Program-made: the position numbers and the translations under genes
Notes under the pieces: generated by a model
The model's database searches: none
Seen by the model: the letters and a program-made list of their open reading frames with translations, nothing else
Told to the model about the DNA's origin: nothing
Origin: Caryophanales bacterium UBA3260
Lineage (GTDB): Bacteria > Bacillota_I > Bacilli_A > RF39 > UBA660
DNA length: 20,434 bases
Assembly (NCBI GenBank): GCA_002362595.1
Contig: DEUO01000086.1
Location: 1-20,434 of the forward strand
Direction of reading: 5' to 3'
In this document: piece after piece, positions 7,093 to 14,823 of the stretch
How the letters are laid out: each line of letters starts with the position of its first letter
Numbering within the stretch: the stretch's first letter is position 1

Positions 7093-7716
7093 CTACTGAG
7101 GTTTCTTTATTTTAGAATAATTAACTTTAATATCTTTTGGATCTGATCCCATATCCTTCATTTGACCTACCATTCTATCTATTTCTATAATAGAAGATGA
7201 ATCAAGTTGATGTTTATCTATATCACTAATTGGCATAATATATCTTTCTGCTCCACTCTTCTTATCATAATATTTAAAATTATTTAAATGCTTAAGATAC
7301 TCTTTATAGGCAAATGCTACAATTGAATCATCTTCTATACTAACAAGTCCTAATTGTGTTAAAAATAAATTAACTGCTTCGCCTGCTAAAATTAATATCG
7401 TAAGAATTATCTTTATTATTATATGAATATCTACATTATAAGAAAAATATAAACCAACAATTCCTCCAAGTAATAAACCATATCTTACTGCTTGAGTTTT
7501 AATCCATTCTATACCTAAAGAATTAATCATTGGATCAGCATAATCAATTACTTGATTTACCATCTTACCTTGATAAAATCCATAATTATGATCTGAATAC
7601 TTTTCTTTTTCAACTCTTCCACTTGCATAAGTTATAACCATATTCCCATCATCAGTCAAACTTACATCTACAACATAATCATCTTGTTCTTCAACATATT
7701 CTGTCATATCTAGCAT
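7093..7716 (-). CDS. membrane protein of unknown function, paralogue A
   Basis: The 207-residue protein has an N-terminal soluble part with YASGRVE (30-36) and SDHN (41-44), two hydrophobic segments at about 76-93 and 97-120, and a C-terminal soluble part with YDKKSGAERYIMPISDID (150-167). The same order of elements recurs in the next gene upstream, so the two are paralogues from an old tandem duplication. I do not recognise the family. The ATG at 7716 has AGGTGA at good distance and begins 2 nt after the stop of paralogue B, so they are cotranscribed. The two close helices suggest a hairpin-type membrane anchor with both soluble ends on the same side. Nothing in the sequence indicates catalysis. 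Confidence 0.75.
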   Translation of the reverse strand: MLDMTEYVEEQDDYVVDVSLTDDGNMVITYASGRVEKEKYSDHNYGFYQGKMVNQVIDYADPMINSLGIEWIKTQAVRYGLLLGGIVGLYFSYNVDIHIIIKIILTILILAGEAVNLFLTQLGLVSIEDDSIVAFAYKEYLKHLNNFKYYDKKSGAERYIMPISDIDKHQLDSSSIIEIDRMVGQMKDMGSDPKDIKVNYSKIKKPQ

Positions 7717-7718
7717 TA

Positions 7719-8357
7719 TTATTCACCTGCTCTCCCATATATTTTTTTAAGTACCTTATTAGTTCTTTGCGCCTCTTCTTCCTTTATAGAACTATTTAAT
7801 CCATTGCCAATTAAACTAAGTTGCTTCGGTGATGCAAATTCTTCTATTTCTGATAGAGTAACTAAGTACCAATCTTCTTCTGATTTAGTTTTAGGATCAT
7901 AAACTTTTGTTATAAAATTACTCTTACTTTTCAAATATTCAGAAGCAACCGCAATAACATTCTCTGATGAATTACAAACCCCTAAAGCTTTACTTTTATT
8001 CTTCTGATAATACAAAGAACAAATAATTATAATCAAATCTATTAGTGCTTTTAAAACTCCCGGAAATGGCATCGCTGTTGTTAAAAAAATTCCGACAATA
8101 GCTAAAAAACATTCCTTTAACTTCGCTATATTTAATTTCAATCTATATTGTTCTATTTTATCCAAATATTCATCTTTATATTCTAGAAATTGTCTTTCCA
8201 TCATTAAAAAAGTTGCATTTAAATTATGGACAGAAAAATCTCTAACTTCTTCACGACCACTAGCATATATAACATGATAAAAAGGACTTTCATCATCCAT
8301 AAACACCTTAGTTATAAAACTATCTTTATCTTTTGCATTTGTAGTTAAATCAATCAT
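7719..8357 (-). CDS. membrane protein of unknown function, paralogue B
   Basis: The 212-residue protein has the motif YASGREE (31-37) followed by FSVHN (41-45), two hydrophobic segments at about 83-116 and a C-terminal soluble part (YDPKTKSEEDWYLVTLSEIEE). These match paralogue A element by element although overall identity is low. It is the first gene of the unit, with AGGGGG about 8 nt before the ATG and a well-formed promoter above. No known family was recognised. Conservation of the YASGR-E...HN block between diverged copies suggests that it is the functional core of the soluble domain. Confidence 0.75.
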   Translation of the reverse strand: MIDLTTNAKDKDSFITKVFMDDESPFYHVIYASGREEVRDFSVHNLNATFLMMERQFLEYKDEYLDKIEQYRLKLNIAKLKECFLAIVGIFLTTAMPFPGVLKALIDLIIIICSLYYQKNKSKALGVCNSSENVIAVASEYLKSKSNFITKVYDPKTKSEEDWYLVTLSEIEEFASPKQLSLIGNGLNSSIKEEEAQRTNKVLKKIYGRAGE

Positions 8358-8381
8358 TACAAATCCCCCTAGACAAGCTTT

Positions 8382-8410
8382 ATTTTACACCTGTATATAT
8401 AAATTAACAA
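8382..8410 (-). promoter_or_regulatory. promoter of the paralogue/lipoprotein operon
   Basis: On the minus strand TTGTTA (8405-8410) and TAAAAT (8382-8387) are separated by 17 nt. It begins immediately after the terminator of the lepA unit. Confidence 0.65.
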
Positions 8411-8435
8411 GAAAAAAAGCTCAACCAGAGCTTTT
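8411..8435 (-). terminator. intrinsic terminator of the lepA unit
   Basis: On the minus strand AAAAGCTC (8428-8435) and GAGCTTTT (8415-8422) pair around a 5-nt loop and are followed by more T. It begins 5 nt after the stop of the 8441-9151 gene. Confidence 0.8.
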
Positions 8436-8440
8436 ATACC

Positions 8441-9151
8441 TTACACTTTAGCTAAAACACTACCAGTATTTTCTAAACTTTCCATATATTCTTCTATTTC
8501 TTTTACTAAACTTAAATCATTGTTTTTTCTAGCATAATCTAAAAGAGTACCTGCATCTAACCCAAAATCTTTAACCATCATAAAAGCTCTTCTAAGTCCA
8601 TACTTAGAATCTCTTAAAATAATACTATATACTATCGAATTAAATAATCTATTCTTAATTTCTAATTGAATATCATAATTATCTAAAGCTTTATCCATAA
8701 ACCTAGTATCTATATCTATTCCATTACTTTCAATAAATAAAATAGCATCTCTAATATTCATTCCTATTAATTCATCTATAATATATTTACCATTTTCACT
8801 TGATACAATATTACCATCTTCATCTAAATTAATATTGAAAATAGTTCCCTTACTTGAAGATTTAACCATATTAACATATCTAGTCTTTAATAAATAAAAT
8901 CTTTCATACCATGGTAAAGATAGTAATAACTCATCTATTGAAAAAACTTCTTCATTACTTTTTCTTACTCCACTTAAAACATCTTCATTATATTTAAATT
9001 CATACCATACTTCTATTTTATTAATTAACTTAGCCATATCAACAATAGGAAAAAATTGTCCAATATCTGTTGTACTATATTTAATAGCATCATTACTAAA
9101 CCAATTAATAAAATCATCAATATAACTTTGCTCTTTATTTATTTCTCCCAT
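8441..9151 (-). CDS. conserved-looking hypothetical protein downstream of lepA
   Basis: The 236-residue protein is soluble, acidic and mostly helical, with no signal peptide, membrane segment or motif I recognise. Features are an aromatic-rich N-terminal half (FINWFSN, WYEFKY, LPWYERFYLLKTRY), a strand-like central piece (GTIFNINLDEDGNIV) and a helical C-terminal half ending with EEIEEYMESLEN-like acidic turns. I place the start at the ATG at 9151 because GGAGGGG lies directly upstream; a TTG at 9163 is in frame but would sit before that ribosome site. It begins 18 nt after the lepA stop and is followed at once by the terminator, so it is the second gene of a lepA unit. Function is unknown. 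Confidence 0.75.
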   Translation of the reverse strand: MGEINKEQSYIDDFINWFSNDAIKYSTTDIGQFFPIVDMAKLINKIEVWYEFKYNEDVLSGVRKSNEEVFSIDELLLSLPWYERFYLLKTRYVNMVKSSSKGTIFNINLDEDGNIVSSENGKYIIDELIGMNIRDAILFIESNGIDIDTRFMDKALDNYDIQLEIKNRLFNSIVYSIILRDSKYGLRRAFMMVKDFGLDAGTLLDYARKNNDLSLVKEIEEYMESLENTGSVLAKV

Positions 9152-9169
9152 ATTCCCCTCCAAAAATAA

Positions 9170-10966
9170 TTATTTATCAGCTTTTAAAACAGATAAAAAA
9201 GCTTCTTGTGGAACTTCAACACGTCCAACCATTTTCATTCTTTTTTTACCTTCTTTTTGTTTCTCTAATAATTTCTTTTTACGAGAAATATCTCCACCAT
9301 AACATTTAGCGAGTACATTCTTTCTCATTGCACTTATATTTTCACGTGCAATAACTTTACTTCCAATACTTGCTTGTAATGGTACTAAAAATAACTGATG
9401 AGGAATAATATTTTTTAAATTCTCTACAATTTTCTTTCCCCTATTATATGCTGCATCTTTATGAACAATAACACTTAAAGCATCAACAACTTCTCCATTA
9501 ATTAATATATCCATCTTTACAAGATCAGAAGCCTTATATCCACATAATTCATAATCAAAAGATGCATACCCTTTAGTTGTACTTTTTAACTTATCAAAAA
9601 AATCATAAACAATCTCAGCAAGAGGTATTTCATAGTGAATATTAACCCTAGTAGGATCAATATAATCCATACCTATATAATCTCCTCTTTTATCCTGACA
9701 TAACTCCATTATTGGTCCAATAAATTCACTAGGTACAAATATATTAGTTCTAATATAAGGTTCCCTTATCTCTTTTATTTTAGCTCTTTCTGGTAACTTA
9801 GTAGGACTATCTATCTCAATTACATCTCCATTAGTTAATTCTACATTATAAATAACAGAAGGAGAAGTAGCTATTACATCTAAAGAAAATTCTCTTTCTA
9901 ATCTTGTCATAATAATATCCATATGCAAAAGACCTAAAAAACCAGTTCTAAAGCCAAAGCCTAATGCTTCGCTCGTTTCAGGTTCAAAAACCAAAGAAGC
10001 ATCATTTAATTGTAATTTCTCTAATGCTTCACGCAAAGCTGGAAACTTATTAGGTTCAATTGGAAATATTCCACTATATACCATAGGTTTCATTGGTTGA
10101 TATCCAGGCAATTGAGTAATAGCTTCATTATTTAAAGTAGTCAAAGTATCTCCTACTCTAACACTTCTAATATCTTTAATTGAACCACTTATCCATCCTA
10201 CTTCTCCAGATACTAATTCATTCTTTATTTCTTCCTTTGGATGATTAACTCCTAATTCAACAACATCGTATTCATCTTTAGTAGCTAACATCTTTATTGA
10301 ATCTTTGCTTGTTATTTTACCGTCAAATACTCTAACTAAAGCAATAACCCCACGATATGGATCAAAATGACTATCGAATATTAACGCTCTTGTAGCAGCA
10401 TCATTATTAATCTTCGGAGCTGGAATTCTTGTTACAATCGCTTTAATTAAATCTTCAACCCCTTCGCCTGTCTTACCACTACATAGTATTACTTCATCTT
10501 CATTAAAACCTAAAACATCCTTTAACTCTTTTAATACCTTAGGAATATCTGCATTAGGTAAATCTATTTTATTTATAACTGGAATAATAACTAAATCATC
10601 TTCCATTGCTAAATAAAGATTAGCTAATGTCTGTGCTTCAATTCCCTGCGCCGCATCAACAACCAAAACCGCTCCTTCACAAGCAGCCAAACTTCTTGAT
10701 ACTTCATAACTAAAGTCTACATGACCTGGGGTATCTATTAAATGCAAAGTATAATCTTCACCATTATATTTATATGATAACTGAACAGCATTTAACTTAA
10801 TAGTAATTCCTCTTTCCCTTTCCAAATCCATACTATCAAGCATTTGTGCTTTCATATCATGTTTATCTACTCCACCAGTAATTTCTAATATTCTATCTGC
10901 TAAAGTACTTTTACCATGATCTATATGTGCAATTATAGAAAAATTTCTAATATTTTCCTGTTTCAT
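9170..10966 (-). CDS. lepA: elongation factor 4 (LepA), translational GTPase
   Basis: The 598-residue length is that of intact LepA. GTPase motifs are in order: G1 AHIDHGKST (13-21), G2 RGIT (52-55), G3 DTPGH (78-82) and G4 NKID (132-135). EF-G-like domains follow, and the C-terminus carries the LepA-specific end ([19 protein letters not shown], then [10 protein letters not shown]). LepA binds ribosomes, favours back-translocation in vitro and affects initiation and stress fitness in vivo. The start has AGGTGA upstream and a -10-like TATAAT about 22 nt away. The usual Bacillota neighbours of lepA (hemN, hrcA) are not next to it here. A short unknown gene is cotranscribed downstream. Confidence 0.97.
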   Translation of the reverse strand: MKQENIRNFSIIAHIDHGKSTLADRILEITGGVDKHDMKAQMLDSMDLERERGITIKLNAVQLSYKYNGEDYTLHLIDTPGHVDFSYEVSRSLAACEGAVLVVDAAQGIEAQTLANLYLAMEDDLVIIPVINKIDLPNADIPKVLKELKDVLGFNEDEVILCSGKTGEGVEDLIKAIVTRIPAPKINNDAATRALIFDSHFDPYRGVIALVRVFDGKITSKDSIKMLATKDEYDVVELGVNHPKEEIKNELVSGEVGWISGSIKDIRSVRVGDTLTTLNNEAITQLPGYQPMKPMVYSGIFPIEPNKFPALREALEKLQLNDASLVFEPETSEALGFGFRTGFLGLLHMDIIMTRLEREFSLDVIATSPSVIYNVELTNGDVIEIDSPTKLPERAKIKEIREPYIRTNIFVPSEFIGPIMELCQDKRGDYIGMDYIDPTRVNIHYEIPLAEIVYDFFDKLKSTTKGYASFDYELCGYKASDLVKMDILINGEVVDALSVIVHKDAAYNRGKKIVENLKNIIPHQLFLVPLQASIGSKVIARENISAMRKNVLAKCYGGDISRKKKLLEKQKEGKKRMKMVGRVEVPQEAFLSVLKADK

Positions 10967-10987
10967 AAAATCACCTAACTACAAGAA

Positions 10988-10993
10988 ATTATA
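10988..10993 (-). promoter_or_regulatory. probable -10 element of the lepA promoter
   Basis: A consensus TATAAT on the minus strand lies about 22 nt before the lepA start codon. The -35 match 17 nt upstream (TAGTTA) is poor, so only the -10 is called. Confidence 0.4.
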
Positions 10994-11031
10994 ACATAAT
11001 ATAAAACATTTAACTACAAATAAATAAAAGT

Positions 11032-11060
11032 TTGTTTTTTATTTCTAAATATGTTATTAT
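11032..11060 (+). promoter_or_regulatory. promoter of the plus-strand gene
   Basis: TTGTTT (11032-11037) and TATTAT (11055-11060) are separated by 17 nt. The start codon at 11083 has AAAGGAG 7 nt upstream. The promoter is back to back with that of lepA. Confidence 0.6.
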
Positions 11061-11082
11061 AGCAGTCAAAAGGAGAATATAT

Positions 11083-11820
11083 ATGTTTAAAAGTAAAAAT
11101 AATAATAAATATATTGAATACATCGACTCTCTTATAGAACAACTAAAAAATACTTTACATAATAGTGAACAACTAGATTGTATTATCGGTAAACTGCGTT
11201 ATGCAAAACAAAATATAACAGATTTTAACATCACAATAAATGGTAATAGTTTCTATGCTTATAATAAAGATAATCAAGATTCTTTTTCTCTTGAAATAAC
11301 AGATAATGATATAATAATATATCTAACTTATTGGAATAATCATCATCATGAAACAAGAGCTATAAAATATGATGGCCCTATTACTGTAGTAAGACAAGAT
11401 GAAACAACTCATTATATTATGTCTGGTACAGAAGAACCATCAAGTACACTTCGTAAACAAAAAATAGAAGTATATAAAGATAATGAAATACTATATATTA
11501 GAGAATACTCATCAGAAACTTCTGCTAGACTAGATTCTTTAACAAGTTTATCAACTATTTCTGAAACATACATTAATGATCAAAGAGAAGCTATCAAGAA
11601 AACAATTAATATAGGTGATGAAAATGCCTTTAGTAAAACAGGTGTTGAATACTTCTTTACTCCTAATTTTGAAGCTCCGCCATTTAATGATACATCTTGT
11701 AAACAAAAAGTATTTATGTATGGAATGAGTACAACTTCTGAAGAATTCTATAATAGTTTCTTATCTCAATTTAAATTTAATAGTAAAGCATTAAAATACT
11801 TACCACCAAAACAAAACTAG
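11083..11820 (+). CDS. hypothetical protein, divergent from lepA
   Basis: This 245-residue protein is the only plus-strand gene. I chose the ATG at 11083 for its AAAGGAG ribosome site; the frame is open further upstream to 11032, but that region is promoter. There is no signal peptide or membrane segment. The N-terminus is a basic helical segment (KSKNNNKYIEYIDSLIEQL). The middle is strand-rich (FNITINGNSFYAY, FSLEITDNDIIIYLTYW) with a HHHE run. The C-terminal part has a TGVEYFFTPNFEAPPF stretch. I do not recognise the family. It has its own promoter and terminator and so is a single-gene unit. Confidence 0.75.
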   Translation: MFKSKNNNKYIEYIDSLIEQLKNTLHNSEQLDCIIGKLRYAKQNITDFNITINGNSFYAYNKDNQDSFSLEITDNDIIIYLTYWNNHHHETRAIKYDGPITVVRQDETTHYIMSGTEEPSSTLRKQKIEVYKDNEILYIREYSSETSARLDSLTSLSTISETYINDQREAIKKTINIGDENAFSKTGVEYFFTPNFEAPPFNDTSCKQKVFMYGMSTTSEEFYNSFLSQFKFNSKALKYLPPKQN

Positions 11821-11839
11821 CTTAAATGCTAGTTTTTTT
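11813..11839 (+). terminator. intrinsic terminator between convergent genes, possibly bidirectional
   Basis: AAAACTAGC (11813-11821) pairs with GCTAGTTTT (11828-11836) around a 6-nt loop and is followed by T. The stop codon of the plus gene lies in the left arm. The reverse strand also reads into a T-rich stretch, so it may serve the convergent gene ending at 11850. Confidence 0.8.
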
Positions 11840-11849
11840 AAATTTATAA

Positions 11850-12710
11850 TTACTTACATGTATATCCTTGTTCTATAAAATCTCTTTTAGTTACATCATA
11901 AGACATTTCTCCACCAATCTTATATTCGTCAGGATAATACTTTCTTAGTTCTGGAGCAGTACTAGAATAAGATAATTCTATTATATCACCAGTCTGCCAT
12001 GTTTCAAATTTAAATCCTGGTATACTTTCTATACTACCTTCTATCTCTTTTTTGAATTCTTTAATTTCACTATCAGTAAAATTAAAACTAGACAAATCCA
12101 TATAAGATGTCATAATAATTGACCAAGGTAACTTAGTAGAATCATAAAAAGACATTGTAACAATCTGTTTAGTAGGTATATCATCTTCATTAGGTAAATC
12201 AATAGAACAAACTAAAGATGTCATCGTATCATTCTCTTTAGGTATAGTTGGATCTACAATAACTGGTTTATCTGGAAGTGGTTGTACTACTGGTTCATCT
12301 TCCTTAGGTGGTGTTACTGGTTTATCTTCCTTAGGTGGCGTTACTGGAGTATTCTCATTTTTAGTATCATTACCACCAGTACTACTTGGTTTATTATTAT
12401 TTTTATCGCTACTTGGATTTTTATCATTACTTGGTTTATCATTAGCTTCACTATTTTTATCTTCTGCCTTCACTTCTTCAGGCTTCACTTCTTCAGGCTT
12501 CTCTACATTTTCTTCTTTTTTATTCTCTTCTTTAGGAGAATCTACAACATCTTCTTTTTTATTTTCTTCCTCTGTATTATTATCTCTTTTATCTATAGTA
12601 TTACTATCTCTTCCACTAAAAAAATCTGTTTTTACGGCGAAGAAAATGCCTCCACTCAAACCAATAACCACAAATACTAAAACTAATATTATTATAATAT
12701 CTTTTCTCAC
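11850..12710 (-). CDS. membrane-anchored protein with acidic, proline-rich repeat linker and C-terminal extracytoplasmic domain
   Basis: The 286-residue protein has an N-terminal transmembrane anchor at about 4-26. A long disordered linker follows (about 30-160), rich in E, K, N, D, P and S, including doubled PEEVK units (72-81) and doubled VTPPKED units (123-138). The C-terminal ~120 residues form a folded domain, strand-rich at first (TSLVCSID, IVTMSFYD). It ends EYKIGGEMSYDVTKRDFIEQGYTCK-like, with cysteines C168 and C285 at its two ends that might form a disulfide. The domain recalls small lipoprotein-like domains of Mollicutes-type genomes, but I cannot name it. The start is a GTG with a weak ribosome site. 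It has its own promoter and shares a terminator with the convergent gene. It probably projects through the cell envelope. Confidence 0.75.
   Translation of the reverse strand: MRKDIIIILVLVFVVIGLSGGIFFAVKTDFFSGRDSNTIDKRDNNTEEENKKEDVVDSPKEENKKEENVEKPEEVKPEEVKAEDKNSEANDKPSNDKNPSSDKNNNKPSSTGGNDTKNENTPVTPPKEDKPVTPPKEDEPVVQPLPDKPVIVDPTIPKENDTMTSLVCSIDLPNEDDIPTKQIVTMSFYDSTKLPWSIIMTSYMDLSSFNFTDSEIKEFKKEIEGSIESIPGFKFETWQTGDIIELSYSSTAPELRKYYPDEYKIGGEMSYDVTKRDFIEQGYTCK
12292..12345. repeat. tandem 27-bp repeat, two copies, coding the VTPPKED linker
   Basis: Units at 12292-12318 and 12319-12345 differ at two bases. They code for repeated nine-residue V-T-P-P-K-E-D-x-P units in the linker of the 11850-12710 protein. 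A shorter 15-bp doubling that codes for PEEVK lies near 12467-12496. Confidence 0.75.
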
Positions 12711-12734
12711 ACTATCACACTACTTTACACCCTA

Positions 12735-12763
12735 AGTATATCCTACAAAATTTTTAAATACAA
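12735..12763 (-). promoter_or_regulatory. promoter of the anchored repeat-linker protein
   Basis: On the minus strand TTGTAT (12758-12763) and TATACT (12735-12740) are separated by 17 nt, just below the topA terminator. Confidence 0.6.
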
Positions 12764-12786
12764 TAAAAAGACGAATTAATCGTCTT
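12762..12786 (-). terminator. intrinsic terminator after topA
   Basis: On the minus strand AAGACGA (12780-12786) pairs with TCGTCTT (12768-12774) around a 5-nt loop and is followed by T. The topA stop codon forms part of the loop. Confidence 0.75.
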
Positions 12787-14800
12787 CATATTTACATTCA
12801 TCGTTACTACATATAATCTTTTTACCTTTATCTAGTAACATACTACCACATTCTGGACACATTTTATCAATTGGTTTATACCAATAAGCTGTCTTACATT
12901 TAGGATAATTATTACATCCATAAAATATTTTACCTTTACGGCTTTTCTTTTCAACAATCTTTCCATTACAATTAGGACAATTACATATATCTATAACTGG
13001 AACTTCTTCCTTTTTTATATATTTACATTCAGGATAATTTGAACAAGCAACAAATTCCCCATATCTACCAGTTCTAATAACAAGTGGATTACCACATTCT
13101 GGGCAAGATTCTCCCGTTTGTTCTGCTTCCTTTTTCTCCATCGTTTTAAATGCATCTTCAACAAGTGGTTCAAATTTATCATAAAAATCTCTTAATACTT
13201 TAACATTATTGATTTTTGCTTCTGCTATTTCATCTAAATCATTTTCCATATTAGCAGTATACTCAACATTTATAATATCACTAAAACCTTCTTGTAACTT
13301 ATCTGTTGTTTCGATTCCAATCTTAGTAGGAACAAACTTTTTATCTTCTACAATAACATAATCTCTAGCTTTAATAGTTTCCATTATTGTTGCATAAGTT
13401 GAGGGTCTACCTATTCCTAACTTTTCTAATTCCTTGATAAGTGAACTTTCTGTATATCTTGGAGCTGGTTTTGTAAAATGTTGTTCTTTAAGTACTTCAT
13501 CAGCTTCTAATACTGTAATACCAGTTAAATCTGGTAATATAACATCTTCAGAAGATTCATACATACCATATACTTTTAAATATCCATCAAAAATTAAAAC
13601 ACTACCAGTTGCTTTAAAAAGATAATCATTATTAAGTAATGTTACTGCTGTTGCTTTAACTTTAGCATCAGCCATTAAACAAGCCAAACTTCTAGCATAA
13701 ATTAAACTATATAATTTATATTCATCTGCACTTAAATACTTTTTCAAAGACTCTGGAGTACGATAAGCGCTAGTCACACGAATACCTTCATGTGCATCTT
13801 GCATATTTTCATTTTTCTTTTGTTGCTTTACAGCACCAACATACTTATCTCCATAAGTTTCTTTAATATATTTAAAAGCTTCATTAACAAATACTGGTGA
13901 CAATCTTTCACTATCTGTTCTCATATAAGTAATAAGACCAACAGTTTCACTACCTATATCAATACCTTCATAAAGTTTTTGTGCAATACGCATCGTCTTA
14001 CTACTAGGAAAATTAAGACGATTAACTGCTGTTTGTTGTAAAGTACTAGTCTTAAAAGGCATTACTCCTTTTTTATTCTTCTCTTTACATTCTATATCTG
14101 TTATATGATATTCTTTACCTAAAGAATTAATAACTTTATCAGTTTCTTCTTCATTATGTAATTCTATCTTTTTATTCTTATATTTTTCTAATTCAGCTTT
14201 CATTTCACCAAATAAAGCTGTAATACTCCAATATTCTTCTGGTATAAAAGCTTCTATTTCTCTTTCACGATCAACAATTAACTTTAACGCAACACTCTGT
14301 ACACGTCCAGCACTCTTTCCACCCGTCTTAGATTGCATTAATTTAGATAGTCTAAAACCAATAATACGATCTAATATTCTTCTAGTTTCTTGACTCTTAA
14401 CCAAATCCATATCAATATCTCTTGGATTTTCAAAAGCACTCAAAATTACATCTTTAGTTATTTCGTTAAATGTAACTCTTTCATAATTTTTCTTAATTCC
14501 TAAAGCTTCCTTTAAGTGCCAACTAATTGCTTCTCCCTCACGGTCAGGGTCAGTAGCTAGATAAACTTGTTCAGCTTCTTTAGTTAATTTTTTTAAATCT
14601 GTAATTACTTTCTTTTTGCCTTTCATAGGTATATAAGATGGTAAAAAATCATTATCTACATCTACACCTAATCCGAATTTACCAGTCGTAGCTAAATCTC
14701 TAATATGTCCCATACTAGCAACAACTTTAAAGTCATTGCCTAAATACTTTTCAATAGTTTTACTTTTACTTGGAGATTCCACTATAACCAATTTTTTCAT
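12776..14800 (-). CDS. topA: DNA topoisomerase I (type IA)
   Basis: The 674-residue enzyme relaxes negative supercoils by single-strand passage. The Toprim domain is at the N-terminus (VIVESPSKSKTIEKYL, with DPDREGE at 84-90). The active-site tyrosine is Y292 in GLITYMRTDS. GRPSTYATI is the conserved segment after the gate. The C-terminal ~100 residues contain three four-cysteine zinc ribbons (CPECG..CSNYPEC, CPNCNG..CNNYPKC, CPECG..CSNDEC), the usual tail of bacterial TopA. The start has GGAAGGAG 8 nt upstream. It lies 24 nt after the LtaS-like gene and ends the operon. In Bacillota topA normally follows dprA; here that place is taken by the LtaS-like gene. Confidence 0.98.
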   Translation of the reverse strand: MKKLVIVESPSKSKTIEKYLGNDFKVVASMGHIRDLATTGKFGLGVDVDNDFLPSYIPMKGKKKVITDLKKLTKEAEQVYLATDPDREGEAISWHLKEALGIKKNYERVTFNEITKDVILSAFENPRDIDMDLVKSQETRRILDRIIGFRLSKLMQSKTGGKSAGRVQSVALKLIVDREREIEAFIPEEYWSITALFGEMKAELEKYKNKKIELHNEEETDKVINSLGKEYHITDIECKEKNKKGVMPFKTSTLQQTAVNRLNFPSSKTMRIAQKLYEGIDIGSETVGLITYMRTDSERLSPVFVNEAFKYIKETYGDKYVGAVKQQKKNENMQDAHEGIRVTSAYRTPESLKKYLSADEYKLYSLIYARSLACLMADAKVKATAVTLLNNDYLFKATGSVLIFDGYLKVYGMYESSEDVILPDLTGITVLEADEVLKEQHFTKPAPRYTESSLIKELEKLGIGRPSTYATIMETIKARDYVIVEDKKFVPTKIGIETTDKLQEGFSDIINVEYTANMENDLDEIAEAKINNVKVLRDFYDKFEPLVEDAFKTMEKKEAEQTGESCPECGNPLVIRTGRYGEFVACSNYPECKYIKKEEVPVIDICNCPNCNGKIVEKKSRKGKIFYGCNNYPKCKTAYWYKPIDKMCPECGSMLLDKGKKIICSNDECKYEDD

Positions 14801-14823
14801 ATTGCTGCTCCTTCCAATGTATA

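Noticed and set aside
11032..11082. Earlier start for the plus-strand gene
   Set aside because: The stretch coincides with a -35/-10 promoter, and a strong AAAGGAG site points to the ATG at 11083.
12282..12680. Open frame of 132 codons on the plus strand
   Set aside because: It lies opposite the E/K/P-rich linker of the minus-strand gene, and its product is an implausible F/I/W run produced by antisense of that biased sequence. No ribosome site precedes it.
13434..13625. Open frame of 63 codons on the plus strand
   Set aside because: It lies wholly inside topA, with no promoter or ribosome site.
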